In this document: piece by piece, positions 1 to 7,741 of the stretch
Layout of the letters: every line of letters begins with the position of its first letter
Position numbering within the stretch: position 1 is the first letter of the stretch
Made by a program: the position numbers and the translations under genes
Notes under the pieces: model-generated
The model's input: only the letters and a program-made list of their open reading frames with translations
Told to the model about the DNA's origin: nothing
The model's database searches: none
Source of the DNA: Salegentibacter salinarum
GTDB taxonomy: Bacteria > Bacteroidota > Bacteroidia > Flavobacteriales > Flavobacteriaceae
Direction of reading: 5' to 3'
NCBI RefSeq assembly: GCF_900168115.1
Contig: NZ_FUZC01000009.1
Span: 109,907-173,906 of the forward strand
Length of the DNA: 64,000 bases

Positions 1-58
1 ATATATTCAGGCAGAAGAAGAGAGCTTGACATTGCTAAAGAAAGATATTTCAGAATGA
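1..58 (+). CDS. C-terminal end of an upstream gene (partial)
   Basis: The second frame reads 18 residues ending in KKDISE and then a TGA at 56-58. That stop overlaps the ATG of the next gene as ATGA, the same junction used repeatedly in this locus, so this is probably the tail of an upstream polysaccharide gene. Nothing can be said of its function from so few residues. The first frame is also open to the window edge and runs into the next gene, so an earlier start for that gene is the alternative. Confidence 0.5.
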   Translation, partial: YIQAEEESLTLLKKDISE

Positions 59-990
59 CAAAAGAACTACCTCTTATTTCCATTGTAATGGCCACATATA
101 ACCGGGCTCACCTTATAAAAGAATCGTTGATCGCGATCTCAGAACAGTCTTATCAAAACTGGGAGTGTCTTATTATTGATGATGGGAGTAAAGATAAGAC
201 TCAGGAAATTGTAGAAAAATTTGGGAATAAAGACTTAAGATTTAAATATTCTAAAAGAGGTTCTAATCATAAGAAAGGCCTGCCAGGTTCAAGAAATCAT
301 GGAATATCTTTAATAAAAGGAGAGTATATTATTTTCTTTGATGATGATGACATCCCACATCCGGATTGCTTAAAATGGAGTATTGAGGAAATTTTAAACT
401 ATAAGGCTGATTACTGTAGGTTTTTAAGGTCTGTTTTTTTTCAAGATTTAAATAAAAATTTTAATAGGTTGCGGGATTATGCAATTATCCAACATACACC
501 ATTGAACGTGAATGAAATGATTACAGGAGATGTTCCATTTAACTCTTGTCAGGTTCTTTGGAAGTCCGAATGTTTTAATAACGAAATTTTTAATGAAGCT
601 TTAATGTTTGCAGAGGAGTGGGAATTGTATACACGCATTTTACTAAAAGAACCAAAAGGAATTACAATAAAAAAACCTCTTTATTTCGGAAGAAAACATG
701 CTGTCTCTAATACTGGGGAATTTAGAAAAGCTGATATATCAAGAGTCGATTCAAAGATTTACGCTGCTAGGTTAATAGTAGCTCACCTTTCTCAGGTTAG
801 TACTCTCTCAAGCAGAATGACTAATTTTTTTATCAGAATGGGATTTAACCTTAAATCTTATAATTTGATAAAAGAAGTACTTAATAATAGCAATCTAAAT
901 TTTTTAGAAAAGTTTAAATACAGGTTAGGTTTTGCAATCTATCCGCTAATAAAGCCAATTTTAAGACTTAAAGGCTCGGTAATTAAATAG
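55..990 (+). CDS. Glycosyltransferase family 2 (GT-A fold)
   Basis: A 311-residue cytoplasmic glycosyltransferase. Near the N-terminus SIVMATYNRA is the first beta-strand and nucleotide-binding entry of the GT2 fold, CLIIDDGSKDKT follows, and IIFFDDDDIPHPDCL near residue 100 is the metal-binding DXD region. An EEWELYTRIL segment near residue 190 fits the acceptor-side catalytic acid (ED-type motif). Length is normal for the family. It overlaps the preceding reading frame by ATGA and converges on the epimerase gene, whose 3' end it overlaps by 8 bases. Donor and acceptor sugars cannot be read from the sequence; the context says lipid-linked oligosaccharide or O-antigen assembly. Confidence 0.88.
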   Translation: MTKELPLISIVMATYNRAHLIKESLIAISEQSYQNWECLIIDDGSKDKTQEIVEKFGNKDLRFKYSKRGSNHKKGLPGSRNHGISLIKGEYIIFFDDDDIPHPDCLKWSIEEILNYKADYCRFLRSVFFQDLNKNFNRLRDYAIIQHTPLNVNEMITGDVPFNSCQVLWKSECFNNEIFNEALMFAEEWELYTRILLKEPKGITIKKPLYFGRKHAVSNTGEFRKADISRVDSKIYAARLIVAHLSQVSTLSSRMTNFFIRMGFNLKSYNLIKEVLNNSNLNFLEKFKYRLGFAIYPLIKPILRLKGSVIK

Positions 991-2059
991 TAATTAAAGA
1001 TTTGATAATCCTCTCTCCTGTTTTCCCATCCCAGTATTCAGGAATATTGCCTTGTTTCCAATTATCTTTAAAAAGTTTATGTAAGGCCTGTGCAATATTC
1101 TCCGGATTTGTACCAATCAATTCGTTAGTTCCGAGTTTGATTGTTTCTGGTCTTTCGGTATTTTCTCTGAGAGTAAGGCAGGGAACACTCAGCACAGTTG
1201 TTTCTTCTGTTATCCCACCGGAATCGGTGAGGACAGCTTTGGCATTTTGCACCAGGTAATTAAATTCAAGGTAACCCAGGGGATTAGTTAAATAAAAGTT
1301 ATCGGCCTCAAAGCTTAGATCTTTCATAATTACGACGGTACGTGGATGAACGGGAAAAATAACAGGGAGGTTCCGGGAGTTTTTCAAGATTGAATTTATT
1401 GTAATTTCCAATTGTTTTTCTTCATCAACGTTACCCGGTCTGTGAAGAGTTAGGAGCAGGTATTGCTGAGGTTTGAGATTTACCTCTTTCCAGATATTAG
1501 GAGCTTTAAATTTTGATTGAAACCTTAGTAGTGTATCTATCATCGTATTACCTACGAAATAAACATGGTCTTTATCTTTTCCCGCATCCAACAGGGTTTT
1601 GGAGGCTTCTGGAGTGGTAGTGAAAAAATAATCAGCTATACTATCGATTAGCACCCGGTTGACTTCTTCAGGCATTGTCCAGTCGTAGGAACGTAGACCG
1701 GCTTCCACATGGGCTATTTTGATATTTAATTTCTTAGCTGTGATGGCACAGACCATGCTGGAAGTAACATCGCCTACCACCATGCATAAATCCGGTTTTT
1801 CCTCCAGTAAGAGCTTTTCATAGGCCAGCATTATCGCTGCACTTTGCCTGGCCTGGCTCCCACTACCAACCCCCAGGTTGAAATGTGGAGAAGGTAATTC
1901 TAAATCTTTAAAAATATTTTCGCTTAGGCTGTCGTCGTAATGCTGCCCGGTATGGATGAATCGATAATTAATATTCTGTCCATAATTTTCTATAGCGTAT
2001 ATGATAGCAGCGATTTTTACGAAATTTGGTCGGGTTCCGGCGATGAGGTCGAGTTGCAT
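983..2059 (-). CDS. wecB: UDP-N-acetylglucosamine 2-epimerase, non-hydrolysing
   Basis: 358 residues, full length for the WecB/MnaA family that interconverts UDP-GlcNAc and UDP-ManNAc. Visible motifs are GTRPNFVKIA at residue 8, HTGQHYDD at 36, VVGDVTSS, HVEAGLRSYDW near 116, LTLHRPGNVD near 201 and LTDSGGITEE near 278, in the expected GT-B order with the family's histidine and acidic residues in place. It is the only gene in the first 20 kb on the minus strand, so it needs its own promoter. The product could feed the NeuB-type synthase or provide ManNAc or ManNAcA units. A hydrolysing NeuC-type enzyme is less likely given the WecB-like motifs, but the two are homologous. Confidence 0.9.
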   Translation of the reverse strand: MQLDLIAGTRPNFVKIAAIIYAIENYGQNINYRFIHTGQHYDDSLSENIFKDLELPSPHFNLGVGSGSQARQSAAIMLAYEKLLLEEKPDLCMVVGDVTSSMVCAITAKKLNIKIAHVEAGLRSYDWTMPEEVNRVLIDSIADYFFTTTPEASKTLLDAGKDKDHVYFVGNTMIDTLLRFQSKFKAPNIWKEVNLKPQQYLLLTLHRPGNVDEEKQLEITINSILKNSRNLPVIFPVHPRTVVIMKDLSFEADNFYLTNPLGYLEFNYLVQNAKAVLTDSGGITEETTVLSVPCLTLRENTERPETIKLGTNELIGTNPENIAQALHKLFKDNWKQGNIPEYWDGKTGERIIKSLITI

Positions 2060-2153
2060 AGGACTAAGATAAAAATTATACTGTAAAATTTATGATTTAC
2101 TTAAACTTGGAAGATGAAACTTAAAAGTTTAGTTTTACAACAAAGCCGGATAC

Positions 2154-3407
2154 TTGAATAAAAAAGAAATTAAAAGAATACTGGTCGTTGCGGAATCTAT
2201 TGATGTAGAGGATAGCAGCGGGACCAAGGGCAGGGTGGCCCTTATTAAAAACCTTCATAAAGCCGGTTTTGAGCTGCAGGTATTTCACTACACCCGAAAC
2301 GATATTGATCTTCCCGGAATACCTTGTTTTCACATCAAAGAAAACAGAGGCAGCTTTTTATTTTTTTTAAGCAGGCTGGAAAGATATATAAGATACTGGT
2401 TAAAAATTAATCCTAATAAATATATTGAAAATCTGTTCGGATTTTCATTTACCTTATTCAATGACCGCAATAGTATTGCAGCGGGTTTAAAAAAAATAAG
2501 GGGTTTTGAGCCCGATCTGGTTCTAACTTTAAGCAAGGGCGGAAGTTTTCGGCCACATCATGCGCTTTTAAAGTTTCCTAAGTGGCATCCTAAATGGATG
2601 GCTTATATTCACGATCCATATCCCATGCATTCTTATCCCAGGCCTTATGATTATGTGGAGCCGGGTCACCAGAAAAAAAGAAAGTTTTTCTTGAGTGTAG
2701 CCGCTAAAGCCAAATATGCGGCTTATCCCAGTAAATTACTGGCAGAATGGATGAGAAGTTATTACGGTGGACTTAAAGGGAAAACTGTGATAATCCCTCA
2801 TCAAATAGATGAAGATGAGATGAAATTGCCTGCTTTGCCAGAATTCTTTCAAAAAGGTGCTTTTACAATTGTCCACGCAGGTGCTTTGATGGGGGCGAGA
2901 AATCCAAAGGGCTTAATAAGTGCATATAAGAAATTTCTGAAAGAGGTGCCTGAAGCGATACCGGAAAGCCAACTCATCTTTTTAGGTGCAAAATCAGGCT
3001 ATACCCGGGAGTTTGAAGAAATAAAAAAGGAAATCCCTCAGTTTTATAGTAGTGTAGATTATTTGCCTTTTAAGCAGGTACAGGCCATTCAGAAAAATGC
3101 CGCGGTTAATGTGATCCTTGAAGCCAAAGGGCCAATAAGTCCTTTTCTTCCGGGGAAATTTCCACATTGTATCGCTGCAGAAAAACCCATCTTACTTTTA
3201 GGACCTTACTATAGTGAGAGCCGAAGACTTTTAGGAGAAGATTATCCCTGGTGGAGCGAGATTAATGAGGTGGAAAAGATTTTTATGATTATTAAGAGGC
3301 TGTATCAAAAATGGAAATCAGATGAGAATCAACTGGATTATAATTACAGTGAACTTAAATATTATCTTTCAGCAGAATATTTAAGTAGTCAATTTTCAGA
3401 ATTATAG
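2154..3407 (+). CDS. Glycosyltransferase, GT-B fold, GT4-like
   Basis: 417 residues with a GT-B layout. The N-terminal half begins KRILVVAESIDV and carries the linker WMAYIHDPYP. The C-terminal half opens FTIVHAGALMGARNPKGL, the usual first strand of the nucleotide-sugar domain, followed by QLIFLGA. The canonical EX7E donor motif is poorly preserved; PGKFPHCIAAEKPILLLG occupies its place, as in divergent GT4 members. The only plausible start is the TTG at 2154, since no in-frame ATG lies near the conserved beginning. It is separated from the minus-strand epimerase by 94 bases, which must contain the promoter for this run of genes. Substrates unknown. Confidence 0.75.
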   Translation: MNKKEIKRILVVAESIDVEDSSGTKGRVALIKNLHKAGFELQVFHYTRNDIDLPGIPCFHIKENRGSFLFFLSRLERYIRYWLKINPNKYIENLFGFSFTLFNDRNSIAAGLKKIRGFEPDLVLTLSKGGSFRPHHALLKFPKWHPKWMAYIHDPYPMHSYPRPYDYVEPGHQKKRKFFLSVAAKAKYAAYPSKLLAEWMRSYYGGLKGKTVIIPHQIDEDEMKLPALPEFFQKGAFTIVHAGALMGARNPKGLISAYKKFLKEVPEAIPESQLIFLGAKSGYTREFEEIKKEIPQFYSSVDYLPFKQVQAIQKNAAVNVILEAKGPISPFLPGKFPHCIAAEKPILLLGPYYSESRRLLGEDYPWWSEINEVEKIFMIIKRLYQKWKSDENQLDYNYSELKYYLSAEYLSSQFSEL

Positions 3408-3507
3408 ATCAAACCAGCCTGTTGCTGGGCTCAAATAGTGGCAGCAAACAGAAATATGATTTTAAGTTTTTATCTAATTCCTAAATTGGGATTATAATTA
3501 TATACAG

Positions 3508-4653
3508 ATGAAAATACTAATGCTCTCCATATTTGCTCCCCATTTTTTCAACTGGACAGAACAGTTAAATGATTCGGGGCACGAAGTATACTGGCTGGAT
3601 ATTTTTGATTCCAATACTAAAGTAGAGCAGATCGATTTTGCAGAACAAATCATAGGTTGGCGTTATAGATGGAATCATCCAGGGAGATATTTCCTAAAAA
3701 AAAATGCTATAGGCTTGACCCGCCTTATAAATATTTTCAACGAGAGAAATTTACAGAGACAACTGGAAAAACAAATAAAGAGAATAGAGCCCGATGTGGT
3801 ACATAGTTTTGTGATGTATCTTGGAGGAGCTCCTGCCTTACCTGTAATGAAAAAATTTCCCGACCTGCAATGGGTATATACCGCCTGGGGCAGCGATATG
3901 TATTATTACCAAAAGCGACCTGAACATCTTGAAGGCATGAGAAAAACCTTGCCGCATATGAATTATATGTTTGCCGATTGCAGGAGAGATTATAGTATAG
4001 CTAAAGACCATGGTTTTAAAGGTGAATTTCTTGGCGTCTATCCGGGGGGAGGTGGTTTTGATTTCGAAAGTTTTGATCCTTTTATGATGGATGAGGAAGA
4101 CAGAAATGTTATTCTAATTAAAGGATATCAGGGACTTCACGGGCAGTGTATATCGGTTCTAAGGGGAATTCTGGAATTAAAGGAAAAATTGGAGGCTTAC
4201 AAGATTGTAGTATTTGGAGCAGCTCCGGAGGTTTTTAAATTTGTAGAAACTTCTTCTATAAAAGAATTTAAAAACCTGGAAGTAGTTGGAAAACTTCCGT
4301 ACCAAAAGCTGATGGAATTGATGGGGCAGTCTTTTATCTATATAGGAAATAGTAGTTCTGATGGGATGCCTAATACTTTACTCGAGGCTATAATCATGGA
4401 AGTCTTTCCCATCCAATCTAATCCAGGAGGAGCAACAGCTGAAATAATAGATCATAAGAGAAACGGACTATTAATTGAAGATCCTGAAAATTTCAAAGCT
4501 ATTGCAGGACTTTTGAAAAAGGCTATAGATAATCCTGAATTAAGAATAAATGCTATTAACTGGAATTCAGATAGAATTAAGCCGGAACTGGCAAGGGAAC
4601 GAATTAGAAAGAGAGTGCTGGAAGCTTATCAAAAAATTGAAGAGAATCTCTAA
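3508..4653 (+). CDS. Glycosyltransferase family 4 (GT-B fold)
   Basis: 381 residues starting MKILMLSIFAPHFF. The C-terminal donor domain has VILIKGYQGLHGQ, a GKLPYQKLMELMGQS segment, SSSDGMPNTLLEAI (the EX7E-type donor-binding motif) and GGATAEIIDHKRNGLL. The acceptor domain has VVHSFVMYLGG and YTAWGSDMYYY. The SSSDG/GMPNTLLEA form is typical of GT4 enzymes in polysaccharide loci. The stop and the start of the next gene share one base at 4653, so translation is probably coupled. Confidence 0.85.
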   Translation: MKILMLSIFAPHFFNWTEQLNDSGHEVYWLDIFDSNTKVEQIDFAEQIIGWRYRWNHPGRYFLKKNAIGLTRLINIFNERNLQRQLEKQIKRIEPDVVHSFVMYLGGAPALPVMKKFPDLQWVYTAWGSDMYYYQKRPEHLEGMRKTLPHMNYMFADCRRDYSIAKDHGFKGEFLGVYPGGGGFDFESFDPFMMDEEDRNVILIKGYQGLHGQCISVLRGILELKEKLEAYKIVVFGAAPEVFKFVETSSIKEFKNLEVVGKLPYQKLMELMGQSFIYIGNSSSDGMPNTLLEAIIMEVFPIQSNPGGATAEIIDHKRNGLLIEDPENFKAIAGLLKKAIDNPELRINAINWNSDRIKPELARERIRKRVLEAYQKIEENL

Positions 4654-5741
4654 TGAAGCCAATGATATCCATAATTTACGCCCATAGAAACAGGGATACC
4701 GAAAGAATTAAGATTTCTTTTGAATCGCTTAAGAAACAAAAGCTTCAGAATTTTGAAGTGATCTTTGTAGATTATGGAAGCGAGGATAGCCTTGTGAAAG
4801 AATTGGAAAAACTTGCGGAGGTATTTTCTTTTGTTCACTTCTACCATCTCCCTGTTCCCCAGGTTTTATGGAATAAAAGCAAAGCCCTTAACTATGGGAT
4901 AACAAAAGCGAGCGGAGAATATGTTTTTATCGCGGATATCGACCTTGTTTTTTATCCTGAAACTTCTGTGGTATGGGAGGAACTTAAAAACCCCGATAAA
5001 TTTTATTTGTTCAGGCTTGGTTTCTTAGATAAAAAAGAATCACAACAACTTTCTACGAAATATAAATTTGAAAATTTAAACCCCGGTCGTTTCGGAAATG
5101 TAAACGGGATGATCCTTACCTCCAGGGAAAGTTTACTCAGGGTTAACGGACTGGATGAATTTTTTCATTTCTACGGGGCTGAAGACGAAGACCTGTTTGC
5201 CAGACTGGAAAATGCGGGTTATCAGAAAGAACAAAGTAAGAAAGAATACTTTTATCATAACTGGCATCCAAGTTTTTCGGGATCTGAGGACAGCCTACTT
5301 ACGGGGAATCCCAGGGTGAAAAACATTATGCGCATTAATCAACGCCATTTTCAACGAAATCGGGAGCTGGGCATTATTAAACCCCTAAGGCAACAGGGAA
5401 TGGGGAGTTTTATAAGTATAAAAAAAGCACAAGCTTTAAAAAAACCGGATATAAAACTTGAGATTCCTAATATCCTGGCCCGGGTGGAGCATGTATTAAG
5501 AGAAGAATTACAGTCACATAAAGGAGAAGTGGTTCAGGTTAAGTTTTCTGAAGACGATTATTATACTTCCTTAAAATACAGGCTAAAAAAAAGCCTGGGC
5601 AAACAAACCCAACCATATATTTCTATGAAAGAGGTAAATGATATTGTTCTAAAAGAGATTCTTTATAATTACAGGGATCATAATTATTCCTTTATGTTGG
5701 GAAAAGATCTGAAAAGCATTGTATTTTGTCTTGAAGTATGA
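4653..5741 (+). CDS. Glycosyltransferase family 2 with C-terminal extension
   Basis: 362 residues. The first 110 residues are GT-A: MISIIYAHRNRDTERIK, FEVIFVDYGSED and YVFIADIDLVFYPE (DXD). GNVNGMILTSRESLLRVNG and HFYGAEDEDLFARLENAG near residue 165-190 resemble the galactosyltransferase (GT7-type) C-terminal region found in many chondroitin-polymerase-like GT2 enzymes, with ED as the catalytic acid. The last 100 residues are unassigned. It overlaps the preceding gene by one base and the following one by four. Confidence 0.82.
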   Translation: MKPMISIIYAHRNRDTERIKISFESLKKQKLQNFEVIFVDYGSEDSLVKELEKLAEVFSFVHFYHLPVPQVLWNKSKALNYGITKASGEYVFIADIDLVFYPETSVVWEELKNPDKFYLFRLGFLDKKESQQLSTKYKFENLNPGRFGNVNGMILTSRESLLRVNGLDEFFHFYGAEDEDLFARLENAGYQKEQSKKEYFYHNWHPSFSGSEDSLLTGNPRVKNIMRINQRHFQRNRELGIIKPLRQQGMGSFISIKKAQALKKPDIKLEIPNILARVEHVLREELQSHKGEVVQVKFSEDDYYTSLKYRLKKSLGKQTQPYISMKEVNDIVLKEILYNYRDHNYSFMLGKDLKSIVFCLEV

Positions 5742-6364
5742 GCAGAGAGGAGTTAGTTTTGAATACTTATAAAAATTTCTGTAATGCAGATGGCAATCAA
5801 CATATAGCCAGTGAATATGCCATTCTGAAGCTACAGAAAATAATAGAAAGATTCGGGATTGAAAATGTTCTCGAAATAGGCCTGGGAATTGGAGCCATTG
5901 CAGGCAGCCTGCTTTCAGCTAATACACATATAGAGTATTCGGGAACCGAGAATAATGAATTCTGTCTGGATGCCTTAAAGAAGAATCTTGGTGAAAACTA
6001 TAGAAAATTAGAGGTTTTTTCAAAACTTTGTGAAGTACCTCAAAGAAAATTTGACCTGATTATAATCGATGGAAAAGACCCTGAGCTCAAGAAAATTCAA
6101 AAGCTTTTGACAAGGAATGGGGTTATTGCCATAGAAGGCGACAGGATGCCACAGCAGGAAAGGCTGAGAAAGTATTTTCCCAAACATAAATATGTGCATT
6201 CTATAAGTAATAAAAAAAATGCTACTTATAGTCCTTTTCCACCAGCTCACTGGCAGGGAGGATTGAAGGTTATTTTTGTGAACCCGAATTTTGAGCAAAA
6301 ATGCTGGTGGATAAAAGAAAAGCTAAGTACTAAATTTAAATATCTTTATCGAAATAAAAATTAA
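5738..6364 (+). CDS. Class I SAM-dependent methyltransferase-like protein
   Basis: 208 residues of Rossmann-type methyltransferase fold. VLEIGLGIGAIAGSLL near residue 45 is motif I (SAM-binding glycine loop); EYSGTENNEFCLDALK supplies the acidic residue after strand 2; FDLIIIDGKDPE is motif II as in O-methyltransferases of the caffeoyl-CoA type; GVIAIEGDRM follows. The ATG lies inside the end of the upstream glycosyltransferase (ATGA overlap). It probably methylates a sugar or a nucleotide-linked intermediate. The C-terminal 50 residues are basic and have no motif I recognise. Confidence 0.7.
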   Translation: MSREELVLNTYKNFCNADGNQHIASEYAILKLQKIIERFGIENVLEIGLGIGAIAGSLLSANTHIEYSGTENNEFCLDALKKNLGENYRKLEVFSKLCEVPQRKFDLIIIDGKDPELKKIQKLLTRNGVIAIEGDRMPQQERLRKYFPKHKYVHSISNKKNATYSPFPPAHWQGGLKVIFVNPNFEQKCWWIKEKLSTKFKYLYRNKN

Positions 6365-6416
6365 TACCCCAGCTCTCCAAGAGGGAGTTAAAGGAAAGCG
6401 TTTTAATAATTAATCT

Positions 6417-6482
6417 ATGTTCATAATAGCGGAAATAGGAGAAGCCCGCCTAAACCTTGTTCTTATGACAAGTCGAAATTAA
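6417..6482 (+). pseudogene. 5' fragment of a second neuB-like gene
   Basis: From the ATG at 6417 the frame reads MFIIAEIGEAR and stops after 21 codons. The beginning matches the start of the intact synthase 86 bases downstream (MFIIAEVGQAH) and the general NeuB opening IIAEIG. The DNA of the two starts is also alike (ATGTTCATAATAGCGGA against ATGTTTATAATAGCTGA). The match ends after about ten codons. This looks like the scar of a replaced or recombined neuB homologue. A chance 10-codon match upstream of the real gene is very unlikely; a partial direct duplication is the main alternative. Confidence 0.7.
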
Positions 6483-6502
6483 TAATGTTTAATTTATAGT
6501 AT

Positions 6503-7498
6503 ATGTTTATAATAGCTGAGGTCGGGCAAGCCCATGATGGAAGCCTTGGAATGGCACTGTCTTATATTGATACCCTGGCCGAAACCGGGGTGGATGCTGT
6601 AAAATTCCAGGTGCATATAGCAGAAGCGGAGAGTAGTGAACATGAAACTTTCCGGGTGAAGTTTAGCGAGCAGGATAAAACCCGTTTCGATTACTGGAAG
6701 CGCATGGAATTCAGTTTAGATCAATGGAAGCTGCTAAAGCAAAGATGCGATAAAAAAGGAGTGGAATTCCTGGCTTCTCCTTTTAGCAATGCAGCTGTTG
6801 ACCTGCTGGAGATAGTAGGAGTCAAGCGCTATAAAATAGGTTCAGGGGAAGTGAATAACTTTTTATTGCTGCAAAAAATAGTAAAGACCGGGAAGCCGGT
6901 GATCATTTCATCCGGGATGAGTTCTTTTGAAGAACTGGATAAAACAGTAGAATTCCTGAAAGAGCGAAAAGTGGAGTTTTCCATTCTTCAATGTACCACC
7001 GCCTATCCTACTAAACCGGAAGATTATGGCTTAAATGTAATTCAGCAGCTTAGAGAGCGATACCTGGTGCCGGTGGGTTATTCTGATCATTCGGCGAGAA
7101 CTGAGACCTCTCTAGCCGCGACGGCCCTGGGCGCTGAGATTCTGGAATTTCACGTGGTTTTTGACCGCCGCAACTTCGGCCCAGATGCTACTTCTTCTTT
7201 GGAGATAAATGAAATAAAAAAACTGGTAGAGGCTGTAAAAAACATTAAGACATCTTTGGGGCACCCAGTTGATAAATCTGATAATTCACGTTTTAGTGAT
7301 CTAAAAAATATCTTTGAAAAATCCCTGGCGATAAATAAAGATCTGCTTACAGGACATAAACTTTCTTTTGAAGACCTGGAAGCTAAGAAACCCAAAGGCT
7401 ATGGGATTAATGCTTTACGATTTGAAGAAATACTTGGGAAAGAATTGAAAAAGGATATGAAGCAGTGGGAATTTTTAAATGAAGAAGATATATTGTGA
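6503..7498 (+). CDS. neuB: NeuB-family nonulosonate (sialic acid-like) synthase
   Basis: 331 residues. NeuB enzymes condense phosphoenolpyruvate with an N-acetylhexosamine to give a nine-carbon acid. Seen here: FIIAEVGQAHDGSLGMA at the start, VDAVKFQVH, GVEFLASPFSNAAVDLL, RYKIGSGEVNN, KPVIISSGMSSFEELD, LQCTTAYPT, VGYSDHSARTE and AEILEFHVVFDRR, in the order of the TIM-barrel domain with the metal-binding histidines. The last 60 residues (SLAINKDLLTGHKLSFEDL) are the SAF antifreeze-like domain. Both domains are present, so the gene is complete. No CMP-sugar synthetase (neuA) is in the window. The product could be a sialic, legionaminic or pseudaminic-type sugar; the sequence alone does not decide. 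Confidence 0.85.
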   Translation: MFIIAEVGQAHDGSLGMALSYIDTLAETGVDAVKFQVHIAEAESSEHETFRVKFSEQDKTRFDYWKRMEFSLDQWKLLKQRCDKKGVEFLASPFSNAAVDLLEIVGVKRYKIGSGEVNNFLLLQKIVKTGKPVIISSGMSSFEELDKTVEFLKERKVEFSILQCTTAYPTKPEDYGLNVIQQLRERYLVPVGYSDHSARTETSLAATALGAEILEFHVVFDRRNFGPDATSSLEINEIKKLVEAVKNIKTSLGHPVDKSDNSRFSDLKNIFEKSLAINKDLLTGHKLSFEDLEAKKPKGYGINALRFEEILGKELKKDMKQWEFLNEEDIL

Positions 7499-7505
7499 TT
7501 TTACT

Positions 7506-7618
7506 CGTCATTGCGAAGCCTTTTAGGGTGAAGCAATCTGTGGTTGGAAAGAAATCAAGGGAGGAAGTCAAGTCTAATATCGGCAGCTAGTTTCAGTCGT
7601 TCCTCATTCGCTATGACG
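7506..7618. repeat. Palindromic intergenic repeat (REP/MITE-like)
   Basis: The 243-base gap after neuB begins with CGTCATTGCGA and about 110 bases later has TCGCTATGACG, so the element has near-inverted ends. The inner part CAGTCGTTCCT...ATGACGTT recurs in the spacer at 19050-19075. No reading frame is present. Similar CGTCAT...ATGACG elements lie at 18921, 23272 and 28720, which marks a dispersed family. Confidence 0.6.
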
Positions 7619-7741
7619 TTTAGTTAGGTTTTTTGGTGTCCTTCAAGGAAGCTCAACCAAAAACTAAACTCCAGACTACCGACTAAAAACTACCGACTAA
7701 TGTCTAAATTATTTACATTTGTTTAAACCCTGAATGCTTCC

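Noticed and set aside
6503..7498. Complete sialic acid pathway
   Set aside because: Only a NeuB-type synthase and an epimerase are visible. There is no CMP-sugar synthetase or other nonulosonate gene in the window.
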